Shown here one piece after another: positions 1-13,074 of a DNA stretch of 64,000 nucleotides. Where the stretch lies: NCBI GenBank assembly GCA_030180135.1, contig CM058239.1, positions 67,649,823-67,713,822 on the forward strand. The letters run 5' to 3'. Each line of letters opens with the position of its first letter. Position 1 is the first letter of the stretch. This DNA is from Orychophragmus violaceus (taxonomy: Eukaryota; Streptophyta; Magnoliopsida; Brassicales; Brassicaceae). Under the pieces are notes generated by a model. It worked only from the letters and a program-made list of their open reading frames with translations, had not been told where the DNA came from and made no database searches. Both the position numbers and the translations under genes were made by a program.

Positions 1-2887
1 TGTCGAGCCCCCACACAATCAATTGCCAAAAGAAAGAGAAGGCGTTAGAGGAAATCGGGAGCACTGCGGCATATGTCCCCGATTGAGACTCGATCTATCT
101 ACCGCGCACTACCAACCCACCAACACACACACACACACTGGGCCCTTACGCACTTGGTAACTCCCACGGGTTCTCACCGTCACCGATATGGCAACTGACC
201 CACGTGACTCCTAGCCGCCCACACAACAACTAGGACACTGTTCTCTGTCCATCGATACGCGGTGACTCCGGTTACCCCCGGCAACCCGAGCTTCCATGCA
301 GTCCGGCCCTAGGACGCGACCCCGTATGCTCCGGACTACACCCTACAGACGTCACTCCATAGGTTCGCACCTGCCAGCACTAACTGACTAGGCTATCAAC
401 TCCCGAGGATCCAATCGGGATGGAAGTACCAGAACGTAATCACACACCTAGACTTGCGGGATCTAACGCACCCTAGAGTCCTAGTGCAGAAATTTAAACA
501 CGCAGACTCACATGGACTCTAGCAATCAATCATAATCAACACCACAACAGCAACACAACCCCGCACCCCGCAAGTCTACTTACACACACACCCCCGCTCT
601 GACCCGGCACCGCGCCGAGTCAGCACCACAACTTAACCGGTCCCATTACCGCGTTAAGTATCTCCAAGGATCACTCGGCTCATCACCGAGACGATCTAAC
701 GGCCTGCACAAAAGGTTAACCACAACCACACAATAACCAGCATCACATAATCAACAGGCTACCCGGCCCAACACCAAAGTAGACTTACACAAACACCCAC
801 ACAGGCCTTTTAGGGTTTCTACCATCTTTTAATCAATTCACACCCGCTACCTTGGGTTAACTGCTTGTTAGCCCGTAGACGGTTCACCAATCATACCATT
901 TCTCATTTCTTAACCATTCCCAATCATCTTTTAACAACTCCTCGATCCGTCGGTTTAGAGCTAGCCGCTTGCTAAACTCCCCGACGTCTCATCATTCATT
1001 ACTTCATTCAGTTAACCTCGGGTAATCCCGATACCGTTCACATTTCATACGTTTGTTCAGGTTCAACTTCGTATTTTAACTTGTATTAATTCCCGCATAT
1101 ATGTGCATTCCAATCTCGTCATTTACTTATATATATATGCATATAAAGTCCTGCTCATGCCACGACTATATGAATGCATCATACAACAACGCTATCAACT
1201 TAGCGGCACACAAACAGGTTTAATCCGTTTAAGCTTATCATGCTTCTTTAACCCTAACCGGTTTACCGTTAATTCAACCATTCCGTCAATCAATTCAATT
1301 CACAGTCTCGGGTATGCATTCTTATTACTACGGTTTCCCATTTGACGTCTATATGCTTCTATGGTGTGTTGAGCCGACTCACAGTGATTTGACGGAACGA
1401 ATGGCACGGATGCGGATACGGATTCTCGAGACCCCGAACTAAACCCGAACCTTCTCCGAATACCCGAACACAAACTCCCGAACACTCCGAACAACCGTCA
1501 CACGAACCGCACACAAGAACCGGCTGGAGTCAACGCGTTGACCGGCGTTGACCGCGACGTTGACCGGCGTTGACCAAGGCTGACCGTTGACCGCTGACCG
1601 TTGACCGTTGACCCACTAAACCGGTTGACCACCCTCTGAACCGGTTGACCAAATAACCAAGATCCAATTGACCGGTTTAGGTAAACCGGGTCAAAGTCAA
1701 CCGTTGACCAAGCGTTGACCGGTTAACCTAAACCGATCCAAACCCAACCAAATCAATCCCAATTCTGCTCCAACCCATCTGAACCAACACCTTGAATAAC
1801 CGGTTGAAGACACGGCGGCGAAGAAGGTTTCCCGGCGGTTGCTCCGGCATTGACCGCGGCGGCTCCGGCGTTGACCGCGGCGGCGATGGCTTTTCCGGCG
1901 ACTTCCGACGGCGAACCACACACCAATCCACTTCTTTTGAGGAGATCTATCCACCCATGGTCTTAAATTACCAAGTTTTGTTGAAGAGAGAGAGAGTGAC
2001 CCTAAAACCTTAACCGCGGCTACTTCTCTGCCGTTTTCCGGCGAGCTCCGGCGACGACTACGACGGTGGCTGGCTGGATCTTGAAGAGGAGGCTGAGATA
2101 AAGCTCCTGGACTTTACAGAGAAGGATTTGGGTCTAGAACAAGAAAGTTATGCACTTTCTTGCACACCAAGACATGAAGAACATCTTGAACATATGAAGA
2201 GATCTTTGAAGATTCAAGAGAGTTGGATGATTTTTGTTGAATGTTTCTGGAGAGATTTGGGGAGAGTTTCGACAGAGAGAGAGTAGAGTGAGAGATGCAG
2301 ACCTCCAATAATCAAAAAGGGGATGAATAGTTCAAATTCTATGCATTATCCCTTTTTCTCCATCCATCAAACATGAGGATGACACCTATCCTCCAAAAGC
2401 TGTCGACCCAGGGAGCTCACACCTGTCCCAGATGATTATCTGAAGTCCACTGAGGCCCACTACACCGGCCCAAACCACAAAACCCTTCCCTTATCTCATT
2501 TTCTTCTTTTTGCTCGGTTTGACCATTTCCCCGATAATTGTTTTAATAAATATCTGGCTGTTCCCATAAATCTCCAAACCTACATAAACTGATTCTCCTT
2601 GCTTTTAGATGAATTTAGCAATTTGAATCACCTCATTTGGAGTTTCCTAGCTCCCGTTATGATTTTCCAAAGTTTTCCCGGCTTTACTCGGTTTTCACCC
2701 GATACTCCGAAAAATACATTTCTGCTCCGTTTCTTCGAATTCTGATCTTGTAAATGTTCTTTATGACTTAAAAGAAGAACATTTGGCCCGTCTCGTCTTC
2801 TATCTCGAACTTTGGCAAAATTACCATTTTGCCCCTATTGACTATTCTTTTGCCCGTTGACCATATTTTGAGATACGGGGTATCACA
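1..2887 (-). repeat. 3' LTR of long-LTR Gypsy-type element F (cut by window edge)
   Basis: This stretch repeats 20915-23803 almost base for base, with scattered substitutions and a 2-bp length difference. It ends at 2881-2887 in the same terminal motif as the other copy (tatcaca). Read on the minus strand the LTR begins TGTGATACCCC and a purine tract lies immediately upstream at 2888-2900, as expected for the 3' LTR of a minus-strand element. About 624 bp of the LTR lie outside the window, so the outer target-site duplication cannot be checked. Confidence 0.9.
1530..1880. promoter_or_regulatory. Dense TTGACC (W-box-like) cluster inside the F LTR
   Basis: About fourteen copies of TTGACC, mostly as GTTGACC, lie within roughly 350 bp, twelve of them between 1530 and 1740. 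The same cluster is present in the other LTR at 22435-22790. TTGAC(C/T) is the known core recognised by WRKY transcription factors (W-box). That the cluster drives transcription of the element is inference; it could also be simple local expansion of a short repeat. Confidence 0.6.
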
Positions 2888-4248
2888 TTCTTCCCCACTT
2901 ACAGGAATTCGTCCCCGAATTCTCCATCACTACCAGACTTTGAATTGGTACCAACTCCTGTAAGTTGCTCCGTCACTCACTTCCAATGCGTCCTTACTCG
3001 AACACTGCTGCATCTCACTGACACATGTCATTACGACGACTCTTCCGTCTCATACCATTCTATCTTACTGATCCCATCAACCGTTTCACTCTCGCTTCCC
3101 GTCTTGGATTCCGTACTGTGTTTCACGCTCTTACTGTCTTTTCCCCCGTCCATCGATTTCGACCTTGACCTTGTTCTTGCTAGTTTCTCTACTTTGACTC
3201 GCATTCTGACTTCCCCACTTTGCTTTGATTTCCCCGTCTTTCACGATACTGGTCTGTCTCCCCCGAGACACTCTTCAAGACTCTGTCCTCCAGACATGTC
3301 AGCTTTTCAACTTCCAATTCCACGGACTAACAATTTCACGTCGCTTCTGACATGGTCTTTTCTCCACTCATTTTGACAACCCCACGCTAACATCGTCACA
3401 AACTTTTTCCCCCGCATTCTTGTTAACACATCGCTCTGGTTTCCATACGGCCATTGTCGCTAATACCCCCCACACTATCCGCTTTGCTTTGTCTACCGCT
3501 TGATACTGACACGTCTCGTTAACACTTCACACTGATCACTTTACTTCCCGGGTCAACTCAACTCGCGGCCTTCTTTCCCAGCCCATCTCGTTTTCGGGTT
3601 CGGATTCGGTCTCTTATTCGTATCGCATCGTCCATTCCGTCCTACATTCACACAACAATTTTCACTGGAGCGGTGAATTCAAACCAATCCAATCCCCGAT
3701 ATCACTTCCTCATAGAAATATAGTTAGTTAATCATGTACCCGATGGTCATCCATGATTAAGTAACGATACTCTATAATTCTGCTCCCTCGCGAATCGACA
3801 GTCGATTCCAACCATTCTCACGTTAGCTCAATACCTTAAACGAAAAGGTTCTAACACAACTATTCGCAATGACTAACGATTGCAAATAAATTTAAGCTAT
3901 TCAACCAATAGCTTACCACCACCACTCACACTGCGCACATGCTAAGCATGTCACAACACTAGCACTCTTCCAGTGCTACACCACACACGAAACACAACCC
4001 CACAATAACTAATGCCCCACACGAGCATTAGATAAAAACACACAAGCAATGATACGCAAAATAACCAATTACCACACGCAATCAAGCAATCATCAGATCG
4101 CTCCGGATATGTCGTCAGTCTGGGTTTAGGTTATGATGAATGGTCATCAGTTCCGCTCATCATCAGACTTCACATGGTAATTCGTTTGCATAACAAAACC
4201 ATCACACGCATGCAAACAATTACTACGAAAGTCATAACGATAAGCGAA
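2888..4248 (-). other. Internal 3' part of element F, no recognisable coding
   Basis: This is the part of F between its 3' LTR and the Copia A insertion. The segment next to the LTR is purine-rich on the minus strand (AGTGGGGAAGAA), which fits the polypurine tract. I see no reverse transcriptase, integrase or protease motif on either strand. A 143-codon plus-strand frame at 2945-3376 is low-complexity and lies antisense to the element. Confidence 0.6.
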
Positions 4249-4253
4249 CAATC

Positions 4254-4897
4254 TGTTGGATCGTTTAGTGTTAATCCAGATTCAATTCTCAGATTCAACA
4301 GTCCTAAACATGCAGATCTAGGTTCTCTTATTTAGAAACTTAATGGATCTCACCTGTTACCTTGTTATGCAGCGGAAATATGAAGAACAGGTCAGAGATC
4401 AGCAGAACCACCAAGTGATAGCTCCTCCAAAGGTTCACACACGCACACCAAGCAGGAAGAAGGCTGCTAGACCGAGCTGAGGGAGGCCGCAGAGAGAGAG
4501 AGAAATCGGCGCAGGGGCTTAGGGTTAGGAAAGAGAGAATTAGGCTTGGTTTTATTTATAAAACCCTTCTCTAATTCTTTTGGGCTTTTGGGCCCAAATT
4601 CCCAGTCTAATTAAATTCCTCAGATTTAATCAGACCCATTAATCTCTCTTTATGTTCGGTAAATGCCTAGCACTTTTACCGTACTTCTGCTAAGCCGTTT
4701 CCTCATAGTTTCCTGTTAGCTTAGGCGTGTGACCCATATGGGATCATATAATAAAGGCAATAAGTCCAAGACTTATAGATCATGAGCGGACTCTAGCAAG
4801 CCATCATGACCCCCAGTATTATATGACTTATGTCTGATCATTGACATACTCTTACTTTCTAGAGACAGTACCGAGATTACTGGACACAATTCCAACA
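4254..4897 (-). repeat. 3' LTR of Copia A
   Basis: 644 bp, TGTTGG...CCAACA at the ends, nearly identical to 17606-18249. In element orientation its start resembles the LTR start of Copia B, so A and B are related subfamilies. Confidence 0.95.
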
Positions 4898-5498
4898 ATC
4901 TCCCACTTGTACTGGAATCTCTGTATTCATAATCCTTTTGTCTCAATATCTCGATTAGTCATAAGGCAAGATGAGTGTCATCCTTATAAAGTCTAATCAT
5001 GTTCATCGGACTCTGATTTGATACTGACAATCCAAACGACTCGGGACAGTCCGTTTGAGCATGGCCATGCATTTTCCAGTATTCAAATCTCCGATTGGCC
5101 TAGAGATATTCACTCCATTTATATTGAAGGGACAAATCCCGTCTTGTTCCATCACTGTAAACTACTCATTTCGTAATACACCCAAACAAGGTCCTTATAG
5201 CTATCGCATAACGACAGCGTTAGACAATGATCAAAGCGCATCAGTTTATGTGCAGTCACATGCATGCGAACTCAGGTCTAAGGACTATACTCTATAGTCG
5301 TAGTAAGAATCTCTTATGACACAGATATAAATATCCTGAAGAGTTCTTATAATCGGGTCTTGTCCGGTCGTATGTACCCTACATACACCTATGTACTGAC
5401 TTTGATGCCGCGCATCTATGACACACCGAGACTTTGTCATAAGTCACATACCAATCTAGTCTCACACGGTTGTTGGTGTTCCAATTTCAACAACCTTC

Positions 5499-6135
5499 TG
5501 TTGGAATTGTGTCCAGTAATCTCGGTACTGTCTCTAGAAAGTAAGAGTATGTCAATGATCAGACATAAGTCATATAATACTGGGGGTCATGATGGCTTGC
5601 TAGAGTCCGCTCATGATCTATAAGTCTTGGACTTATTGCCTTTATTATATGATCCCATATGGGTCACACGCCTAAGCTAACAGGAAAATGTGTTGGAACG
5701 GCTTAGCAGAAGTACGGTAAAAGTGCTAGGCATTTGTCGTACTAAGAGAGAAAGATTAATGGGTCTGATTAAATGGGATTTAATCAGATTGGTATTTTGG
5801 GCCCAAAAGCCCAAAAGGGAAAGAGAAGGCTTTTATAAACTAAAAGCCAAATCTTTCCTCTCTAACTGAGAACCCTGGCCGCGATTTTCCTCTCCTCTCT
5901 GCGCCTCCCATCAGCTCGGTCTAGCAGCCGTTTTCTGTGATCGCGTGTGTGAGCCTTTGGAGGATTCATCCCTCGGTGTTTCTTTCTGATCTCTGACCTG
6001 TTCTATTCCTTCCGCTGCAACAAACAGGTAAAAGGTGAGATCATCTAATGTTTCTATTCAAGAGAACCTAGATCTGTATGTTTAGGTTGATATGAATCTG
6101 TGAATTGAATCAGGATCAACTAAACAGTTCCTACA
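5499..6135 (+). repeat. 5' LTR of Copia B
   Basis: 637 bp, starting TGTTGGAATTG and ending GTTCCTACA, directly followed by the primer binding site. The pair at 12185-12821 is nearly identical. Confidence 0.95.
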
Positions 6136-6136
6136 G

Positions 6137-6154
6137 TGGTATCAGAGCCATTGG
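6137..6154 (+). other. Primer binding site of Copia B (tRNA-iMet)
   Basis: TGGTATCAGAGCCATTGG complements the 3' end of plant initiator tRNA-Met over its first 13 bases. It lies one base inside the 5' LTR, where minus-strand DNA synthesis would start. Confidence 0.9.
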
Positions 6155-6299
6155 TTCTTAGGATTTCTTGTTTTAGATTCATGTTTAGGTTGTTTAATCT
6201 GTTTAGAAGTGTTTTGAATCAATTACTGATAAGAGAAAACACTTAAGAAACTGAATTGAATCCTGAACAAACATTTGAAATCGTAAACCGAGCTATATG

Positions 6300-6660
6300 A
6301 CTCGGGATACGTCGGATCATCCGGATCGCAACGGACGCACGAACCGATCGCCGACGATCGTGTTGCGTGGTCGCGTTATGATCGTCGGATGGATCGCGAT
6401 CGATGGCTGATCGATGGGCCGATCGAACGTGACGAACGGATGGATCATGTCGCGTGATCCGATCCGATCCGATCGGACGTGATCACACGATCGTCAGCCA
6501 TCCCGGCCAATCCCGTCCCGCTCGGCGATCGTGGAAGCAACCGACCCGAACAACCCGTCCGCGAGCCGGACAACGTCCGTCCGTCCCGAGCATACCGAGC
6601 GTCTCGATCTCGGATCGTCGCGTGCGGCTTGACGGCTGACGTGATCGCGTGAAACTTACG
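6300..6660 (+). promoter_or_regulatory. CGATCG-rich leader of Copia B
   Basis: The leader between primer site and gag is locally GC-rich and holds about six or seven CGATCG palindromes plus a GATCC tandem run near 6456-6475, in otherwise AT-rich surroundings. The leaders of A (17100-17445) and D (55180-55620) have the same character. The function is unknown; packaging or dimerisation of the RNA, or protein binding, are possibilities. Confidence 0.5.
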
Positions 6661-7825
6661 ATTAGGTCGTAATCGGTTCACGTGATCAATCGGTTCGGTT
6701 CGGTTAATGGTTCGGTTTAAAACTTGATTAAAATTGATTCGTCTCGGTTTAATAAACAGATTTAATAATTTTATTAAGTCTGGTTAAACCGGGATAAGAA
6801 ATCCAATGTCGAAAGAAATATTGGATTTAGTGCCTAAACCAGGAATTTCTAATTTGATTTGGTTGGACCAAATAAATTGAGAAATTCCGGTTTAGTAAAT
6901 AACCGGTTGACAATTGTGGTCATCGTAGTAATTAAAATTTGGTTAGACCAATTTTAATGAACCAGACCGGTTATGTCAAATAATTGGACAATTGGGTCAT
7001 GTCTTGGACATGGACAAATTCTTGGGCCTCGGGCCAAGAAGTTAAAACAATTGGGCCAATTATTTGAGTCTTTCTTCAGATTAATTTAAAATTTATTTTA
7101 TAAAATTATAAAATCGATTTTAAATTAAAGTTTCCGAAATTTTGAAATTAGAAAGTTTCTTAAATTAGAAGTTTCTGGATTTGCGGGTTTTGGATTTTAA
7201 AGAAATTTCTAAAGTTAGAAAGTTTCCAATTTTAGAAAGTTTCCAAAAATAGTAGGTTTCCAAAAATGGAAAGTTTCCCGAAATAGTAATCTTCTATTTT
7301 GGGAATGAATTTTTAAATAAACCTACGAACCTCAAACAATATCAAGCGTTGGATGTCTTGTCCATTCTATGTCAGCTGTCGAAGCCCATTCAATTGTATT
7401 CATGGCCTTACAGTGTGAGGGTGTCTGCTTTTGCGTGGATAAGACGGTTTGTGATTCATAAATGTCATTGGGAGTCCCAGACATTAATGATTACATGACT
7501 GTATAGTCTGGTTTTCTTGACTGGGCCATCGGGAGTCCCGGGCCTTGAGACATCAGAGTGGATTGGGCCTCGGGCCCAGATTCACAACCAAGAGTTATAT
7601 CACGGATATAATTAGCCGATATAGGGCTTACCGATATAAGCTAAGGTGTGGTGACGGCCAGTGGCCCACTTTAATCTTAGTTATATGTGGATCTTGGAAT
7701 CATTATATTCTATTGAGGGTAACTTATGTTATTGAATATAATGCGTGATTAATCATATTAAATTTAATACGAGATTAATCATATTGAACATATTAACTAA
7801 AATCCTTTTATCTTAATTTTCAGTT

Positions 7826-8845
7826 ATGACTAGTACAAACCATCAAAACACTTTCTCGATCCGGTCTGTCCTTGAGATGGACAGGCTGAACGGATCAAAT
7901 TTCTTGACTTGGTCGCGGAACCTGAGGCTAGTCCTCAGACAGGAGAGAAAGGACTATGTCCTTGAGAGAGCTCTCCCCGTGAGGATCGGGTCCAATGCTT
8001 CTCATGCAGTATATGATGCTTGGAATAAGCATTATAATGATGCGGTAGATGTGCGTGGTCTGATATTGGCTACCATGGACTCAGACTTGCGGAAGCAATA
8101 TGAGAACATGGAGTCGCCAATAGAGATGATCAGCAGCCTGAAATTGAAATTTCAGGAGCAGATAAGAGTGGAGAGATACCAGTTGGTTAAATCTCTCACT
8201 AGCTGCAAGCTACCAAATGATCAACCAGTGAGTCCTCATGTCAGTAAAATGATGGGTTACATTGATAACCTGAGGAAACTGGATTATCCAGTTAGCCTAG
8301 AATTGGCAACTGAGATCATACTACAGTCACTGCCGTCAAGCTATGATAAGTTCAGAAAGAACTATATCAAGAAAGGCTTAACGAAGACGCTGACTGAACT
8401 GCATGATATGCTCAAGACAGTTGAGCCAAACGTGAAGAGTACCCTGAACAATCTCGTGAATGAGAAGGGTAGGTTTACTAAACCTAATGCTGACAAGGGT
8501 GAAGACAAAGTTGTCCAGATTTTGAATCATGGCAAGCGTGTGTCTTCTGAGCCCGAGTCAGATACCTCTTGCGTTGGTAAGTGCTGCTACTGTAAGGAGA
8601 CAGGGCATTGGAAGAGAAATTGCATTAAATTCATGGAAGATGATGAGGAGTTAAAGTCGATGTATGAGACTACTTCCTCAGGTATTCATGTTATTACTTC
8701 AAGTTCTACCTTAAAGGTATTGGATACTGGTTGTGGCACTGATATTTGTGATAATATGCAGAGCCTAAGCAACAGTAGAACGTTGAAGGAAGGGCAAGTG
8801 AAACTACATGTCTGGAAGGAGCTTGGGATGCTGCCTCAGCCGTAG
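7826..8845 (+). CDS. Gag plus start of protease of Copia B (339 aa)
   Basis: This open frame encodes a Copia Gag, the protein that packages element RNA into virus-like particles in the cytoplasm. It begins at an ATG at the end of the leader. The N-terminal part contains the family core with LNGSNFLTWSRNLRLVL near residues 22-38. A CCHC zinc knuckle, CYCKETGHWKRNC, lies near residue 255. After it the frame reaches the aspartic-protease active site (VLDTGCGTDIC, around residue 300) and then stops. The start is supported by homology with the Gag frames of C and D. The frame is intact although the downstream pol is dead, which fits retention of gag in a non-autonomous element. Confidence 0.85.
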   Translation: MTSTNHQNTFSIRSVLEMDRLNGSNFLTWSRNLRLVLRQERKDYVLERALPVRIGSNASHAVYDAWNKHYNDAVDVRGLILATMDSDLRKQYENMESPIEMISSLKLKFQEQIRVERYQLVKSLTSCKLPNDQPVSPHVSKMMGYIDNLRKLDYPVSLELATEIILQSLPSSYDKFRKNYIKKGLTKTLTELHDMLKTVEPNVKSTLNNLVNEKGRFTKPNADKGEDKVVQILNHGKRVSSEPESDTSCVGKCCYCKETGHWKRNCIKFMEDDEELKSMYETTSSGIHVITSSSTLKVLDTGCGTDICDNMQSLSNSRTLKEGQVKLHVWKELGMLPQP

Positions 8846-9119
8846 GGTTTTCACTTATAGATCCCTTTTAGGCTTGGTTTTGTATTAAGTAATTGCTACA
8901 ATGTACCTGCTTTAAGCAGAATTGTCTTTCACTTTCTTGTAAGAATTTGAATGTTTTTCATTTTGATAAAAGACAAGTTTTGTTCTTTTGATCTTAATGA
9001 AATATTAATTGTAGCACCCTATTCATGGAATGGGTTTTATATCTTAAACCAAAGAGTGCCTAAATGTAACATAAATACCGAATTGGTTTAAATCTAATGA
9101 ATTAAACCTGATTTTTCTT

Positions 9120-11330
9120 GGCATAAAAGTCTTGGTCACATAGAGTAAGTCGGATTCAGAAATCCCATAGTTATGGACTGTTGGGCTCATTTGATAAGAT
9201 ATCTTATGAGACTTGAATTCTGTTTACTGGACCAAAAGGAAAAGGGCCTATCTTAGCCGAGCTAGAGAAAGGCCCAAAGGCTTATTGGACCTAGAACATA
9301 CTGATGTATGTGGCCCAATGAGCAGTAATGCCAGAGAAAATTTCCTGTACTTCATTGTCTCTACTGATTACTTCAGTGAGTGTGACTGTGTTCATAAGAT
9401 GAGACACAAGTCGGAATTCTTTGACATGGTCGAAAGAGTTCCAGAATGAAGTATAGGATCTGAATGACAAAAGTATTAAGACTCTGGATTAAATCACGAG
9501 TGAGAATACTTAAGTCATTGATTGTGTGATCATCTTAATGAGTGTGAAATCGTTTCACAGCTCATTTCTCCTGAAAACCTGAAGGTGTTTCTGTGAGAAA
9601 GAATCAGATCTTATTAGAAATGATTAAAGATGAGTCACACGAATCTTCCATGATATTATTTAAGAATAACGCTCTAAAATATCTAAGTTTACGCTGAAAT
9701 AGTTCCACAAATATCAGTTGAAAGACACCACGTTAATGTGGATTGGAATCGATCCAAATTTGTCTTTACTGAGTATTTGTAGTTGTGCTACTTCGCTGGT
9801 TGTCCTAGAGAAACTAAGGCTTGTTGCTTTTACGTCCAATCTGTTTTCTAAGAAGGGAAGTTATTTTCCAAGAAGAACAGTGGGAGCAAAAGTATAATCG
9901 AAGTTTTCTCAGGGAAACCAAGGCTCGGTACTTTTACGACCATTCTGTTTTCTAAGAAGGAAATTACTTTCCAAGAAGAACAGTGGGAGTAAAAGTACAA
10001 CTCGAAGAAATTCGAGAAATACAGGAGGCTGCTTAACCTATTGAGGGAGAGCAGCGGAAGGATTTACAGACTTCTGTAGAATCTACACCTGTGGAGCCTG
10101 AAGTTCGCAGATATGAAAGAATCAGTCACTAATCCGAGAGTGAATTCTCGTCATTAGTTCAGCCTGATGATCATTGAATGTTCGCATGATCTGATGATCA
10201 TTGAATGCGACAAATCTGCGAAATCCTAGGAAGCGAAAGTGAGCCCAGAATCCGAAGAATTACATTTTGTGTAAGTTGGCTTCATCGATCCATTTATGGA
10301 TGGAAGCAAACATATCGGAGTTGGAATCTTCGTTCTGTTGAAGTAGTCAAGGTTCTGACTTGAACAGGAACGAAGCGGAACTGTGTGTTTACTAATAGAT
10401 TAGTGGGAGCGATATTGCATTTCTCATAGTGTATGTCGATGACATACTGATTCTCGGATATAACGTCCCAACGCTGTAGTCGGTAAAGGACTAGCTTGGG
10501 AGTTGGTTTAATGAATGACATGGGTAAAGCCACGTAGTTCTTGGATTTTGGATCCAGAGATGGAGATCCAAAAGAGCTGGTAGGATAAAGTCAGGATTCT
10601 TAAATTGACAAAGTCCTACACGTTTTGAGCAATCCAAGAAGGGTTTTATGCCAATGTCACATGGCATTAAGTTAAGCAAGATACAGTATCCTACGATAAC
10701 TGCTGAGCTTAAATGCATGGATGAGATTCCATATGCGTCGGCAATTGGATCTATCATGTATACCATGAAACGTACTTGTTTGATGTTGCTTTAATGTTAA
10801 GCAAGACAAGTAAAGACCAGTCAAATCCAGCAAAGAATCACTGGATTGCCGTAAAGAATATCCTAAAGTATTTTAGGAATACTAAGGATAAATTCTAGAG
10901 TTACGGAGAAAGTGAGGTGCTACGAGTCGGTAGAGTTTGAAAGGCAAGTTTCCAATAGACAAAGATGATTTCCGATCACAGTCCGGTTATATCTTGTGTC
11001 TATCTGGCGGTGCAAGGCACTGTTGCTGACTCAATGACTTAAGCTGAACATTTCGCAGCTTGGGAAGTGGCGAAAGAGGTTGTTTGGAAAGAAGAGTTCG
11101 TCACTGAACTTGATGTGATTCCCAGCATAGATGAGACTAGCTGCACATCAGAGGTCCAAACACCTTGAGGATAGGTATAACCTATTCCGTAAGATAAATG
11201 ACAGAGATGTTAAGTAGATCAGCAAGTTTCAACGAATGAGAACGTTGCTAATCTATTAATGAAGCCACTCCTTAGGCCTAAGCACGAGTCGCGGACTGTT
11301 GCTGTAGGATAAGTGAAATTAAGATGTAGT
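9120..11330 (+). pseudogene. Degenerate pol (integrase, RT, RNase H) of Copia B
   Basis: Recognisable integrase begins near 9213 (HTDVCGPM-type motif near 9300), then a frameshift and a stop TAG at 9454-9456 in the frame reading FQNEV. Remnants of reverse transcriptase are seen near 10430 (YVDDILIL). RNase H remnants near 11000-11110 carry a TAA at 11040-11042 where the family has a Glu codon, and lack the residues preceding that block. A region of about 105 bp near 9776-9990 is tandemly duplicated. No functional polymerase can be made from it. Confidence 0.85.
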
Positions 11331-12184
11331 CTTAATTTCAGTGGGAGTTATTAAAGGGCTTTATTTAGTTATTGGATATGTTCTTGAAATAACATTTAAG
11401 ATGTTTAATGAAATTATTATTTCAAGATTATTTTAACTGTGATGAAATAATCGTTCCAAAGTGATATAAACCATTTTATAGGTCATCGAAGTAAATGACT
11501 TGATCTTGAGTCATCGAAGTCATTTAGCTTGATCATGAGACCCTATATTTGATAAATGTTTTATATCATCCTGTCCCTAGTCGAAGGTTGTTGAAATTGG
11601 AACACCAACAACCGTGTGAGACTGGATTGGTACGTGACTTATGACAAAGTCTCAGTGTGTCATAGATGCGCGGCATCAAAGTCAGTACATAGGTGTATGT
11701 TTGGGAACATACGACCGGACAAGACCCGCTCATAAGAACTCTTCAGGATATTTATATCTGTGTCATAAGAGATTCTTACTACGACTATAGAGTATAGTCC
11801 TTAGACCTGAGTTCACATGCATGTGACTGCACATGGACTGGTGTACTTTGATCATTGTCTAACGCTATCGTTCTGCGATAGCTATAAGGACCTTGTTTGG
11901 GTACATCATGAAATGAGTAGTTTACAGTGATGGAACAAGATGGGATTTGTCCCTCCAATATAAATGGAGTGAATATCTCTAGGCCAATCGGAGATTTGAA
12001 TACTGGAAAACGCATGGCCATGCTCAAACGGACTTTCCCGAGTCGTTTGGATTGTCAGTATCAAATCAGAGTCCGATGAACAAGATTAGGCTTTATAAGG
12101 ATGACACCAATCTTGCCTTATGACTAATCGAGATATTGAGACAAAAGGATTATGAATACAGAGATTCCAGTACAAGTGGGAGAT

Positions 12185-12821
12185 TGTTGGAATTGTGTCC
12201 AGTAATCTCGGTACTGTCTCTAGAAAGTAAGAGTATGTCAAAGATCAGACATAAGTCATATAATACTGGGGATCATGATGGCTTGCTAGAGTCCGCTCAT
12301 GATCTATAAGTCTTGGACTTATTGCCTTTATTATATGATCCCATATGGGTCACACGCCTAAGCTAACAGGAAAATGTGTTGGAACGGCTTAGCAGAAGTA
12401 CGGTAAAAGTGCTAGGCATTTGTCGTACTAAGAGAGAAAGATTAATGGGTCTGATTAAATGGGATTTAATCAGATTGGTATTTTGGGCTCAAAAGCCCAA
12501 AAGGGAAAGAGAAGGCTTTTATAAACTAAAAGCCAAATCTTTCCTCTCTAACTGAGAACCCTGGCCGCGATTTTCCTCTCCTCTCTGCGCCTCCCATCAG
12601 CTCGGTCTAGCAGCCGTTTTCTGTGATCGCGTGTGTGAGCCTTTGGAGGATTCATCCCTCGGTGTTTCTTTCTGATCTCTGACCTGTTCTATTCCTTCCG
12701 CTGCAACAAACAGGTAAAAGGTGAGATCATCTAATGTTTCTATTCAAGAGAACCTAGATCTGTATGTTTAGGTTGATATGAATCTGTGAATTGAATCAGG
12801 ATCAACTAAACAGTTCCTACA
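12185..12821 (+). repeat. 3' LTR of Copia B
   Basis: 637 bp, paired with 5499-6135. It is preceded by the purine-rich tract AAGTGGGAGAT. Confidence 0.95.
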
Positions 12822-13074
12822 CCTTCGACTAGGGACATGATGATATAAGCCATCTATCAAATATAGGGTCTCATGATCAAGCTAAATGACTTTGATAACT
12901 CAAGATCAAGTCACTTACTTCGATGACCTATAAAATGGTTCATATCATTTTGGAACGATTATTTCATCACAGTTAAAATAATCTTGAAATAATAATTTCA
13001 TTAAACATAAAAATGTTTTACAAGAACATATCAAATAACTAAATAAAGCCCTCAAACTCCCACTCAAATTTAGA

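Larger units (their letters stand above)
5499..12821 (+). mobile_element. Copia LTR retrotransposon B (plus), nested in A
   Basis: Two 637-bp LTRs (5499-6135, 12185-12821) are flanked by the 5-bp duplication ccttc (5494-5498, 12822-12826). The primer site for tRNA-iMet starts at 6137 (TGGTATCAGAGCCATTGG) and a purine-rich tract precedes the right LTR. The LTRs differ at about three positions by eye. B sits in the 3' untranslated part of A, in the opposite orientation. Its gag frame is open while the rest of pol is full of stops and small deletions, so B could only have moved with enzymes supplied by another copy. Confidence 0.95.

Noticed and set aside
1697..2013. Arg/Pro-rich frames in the F LTR (and at 22609-23000)
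   Set aside because: Present in both LTRs, on both strands, driven by GC-rich repeats; no recognisable domain.
2945..3376. 143-codon plus-strand frame
   Set aside because: Ser/Thr/Leu-rich, antisense to element F, no domain and no partner in other copies.
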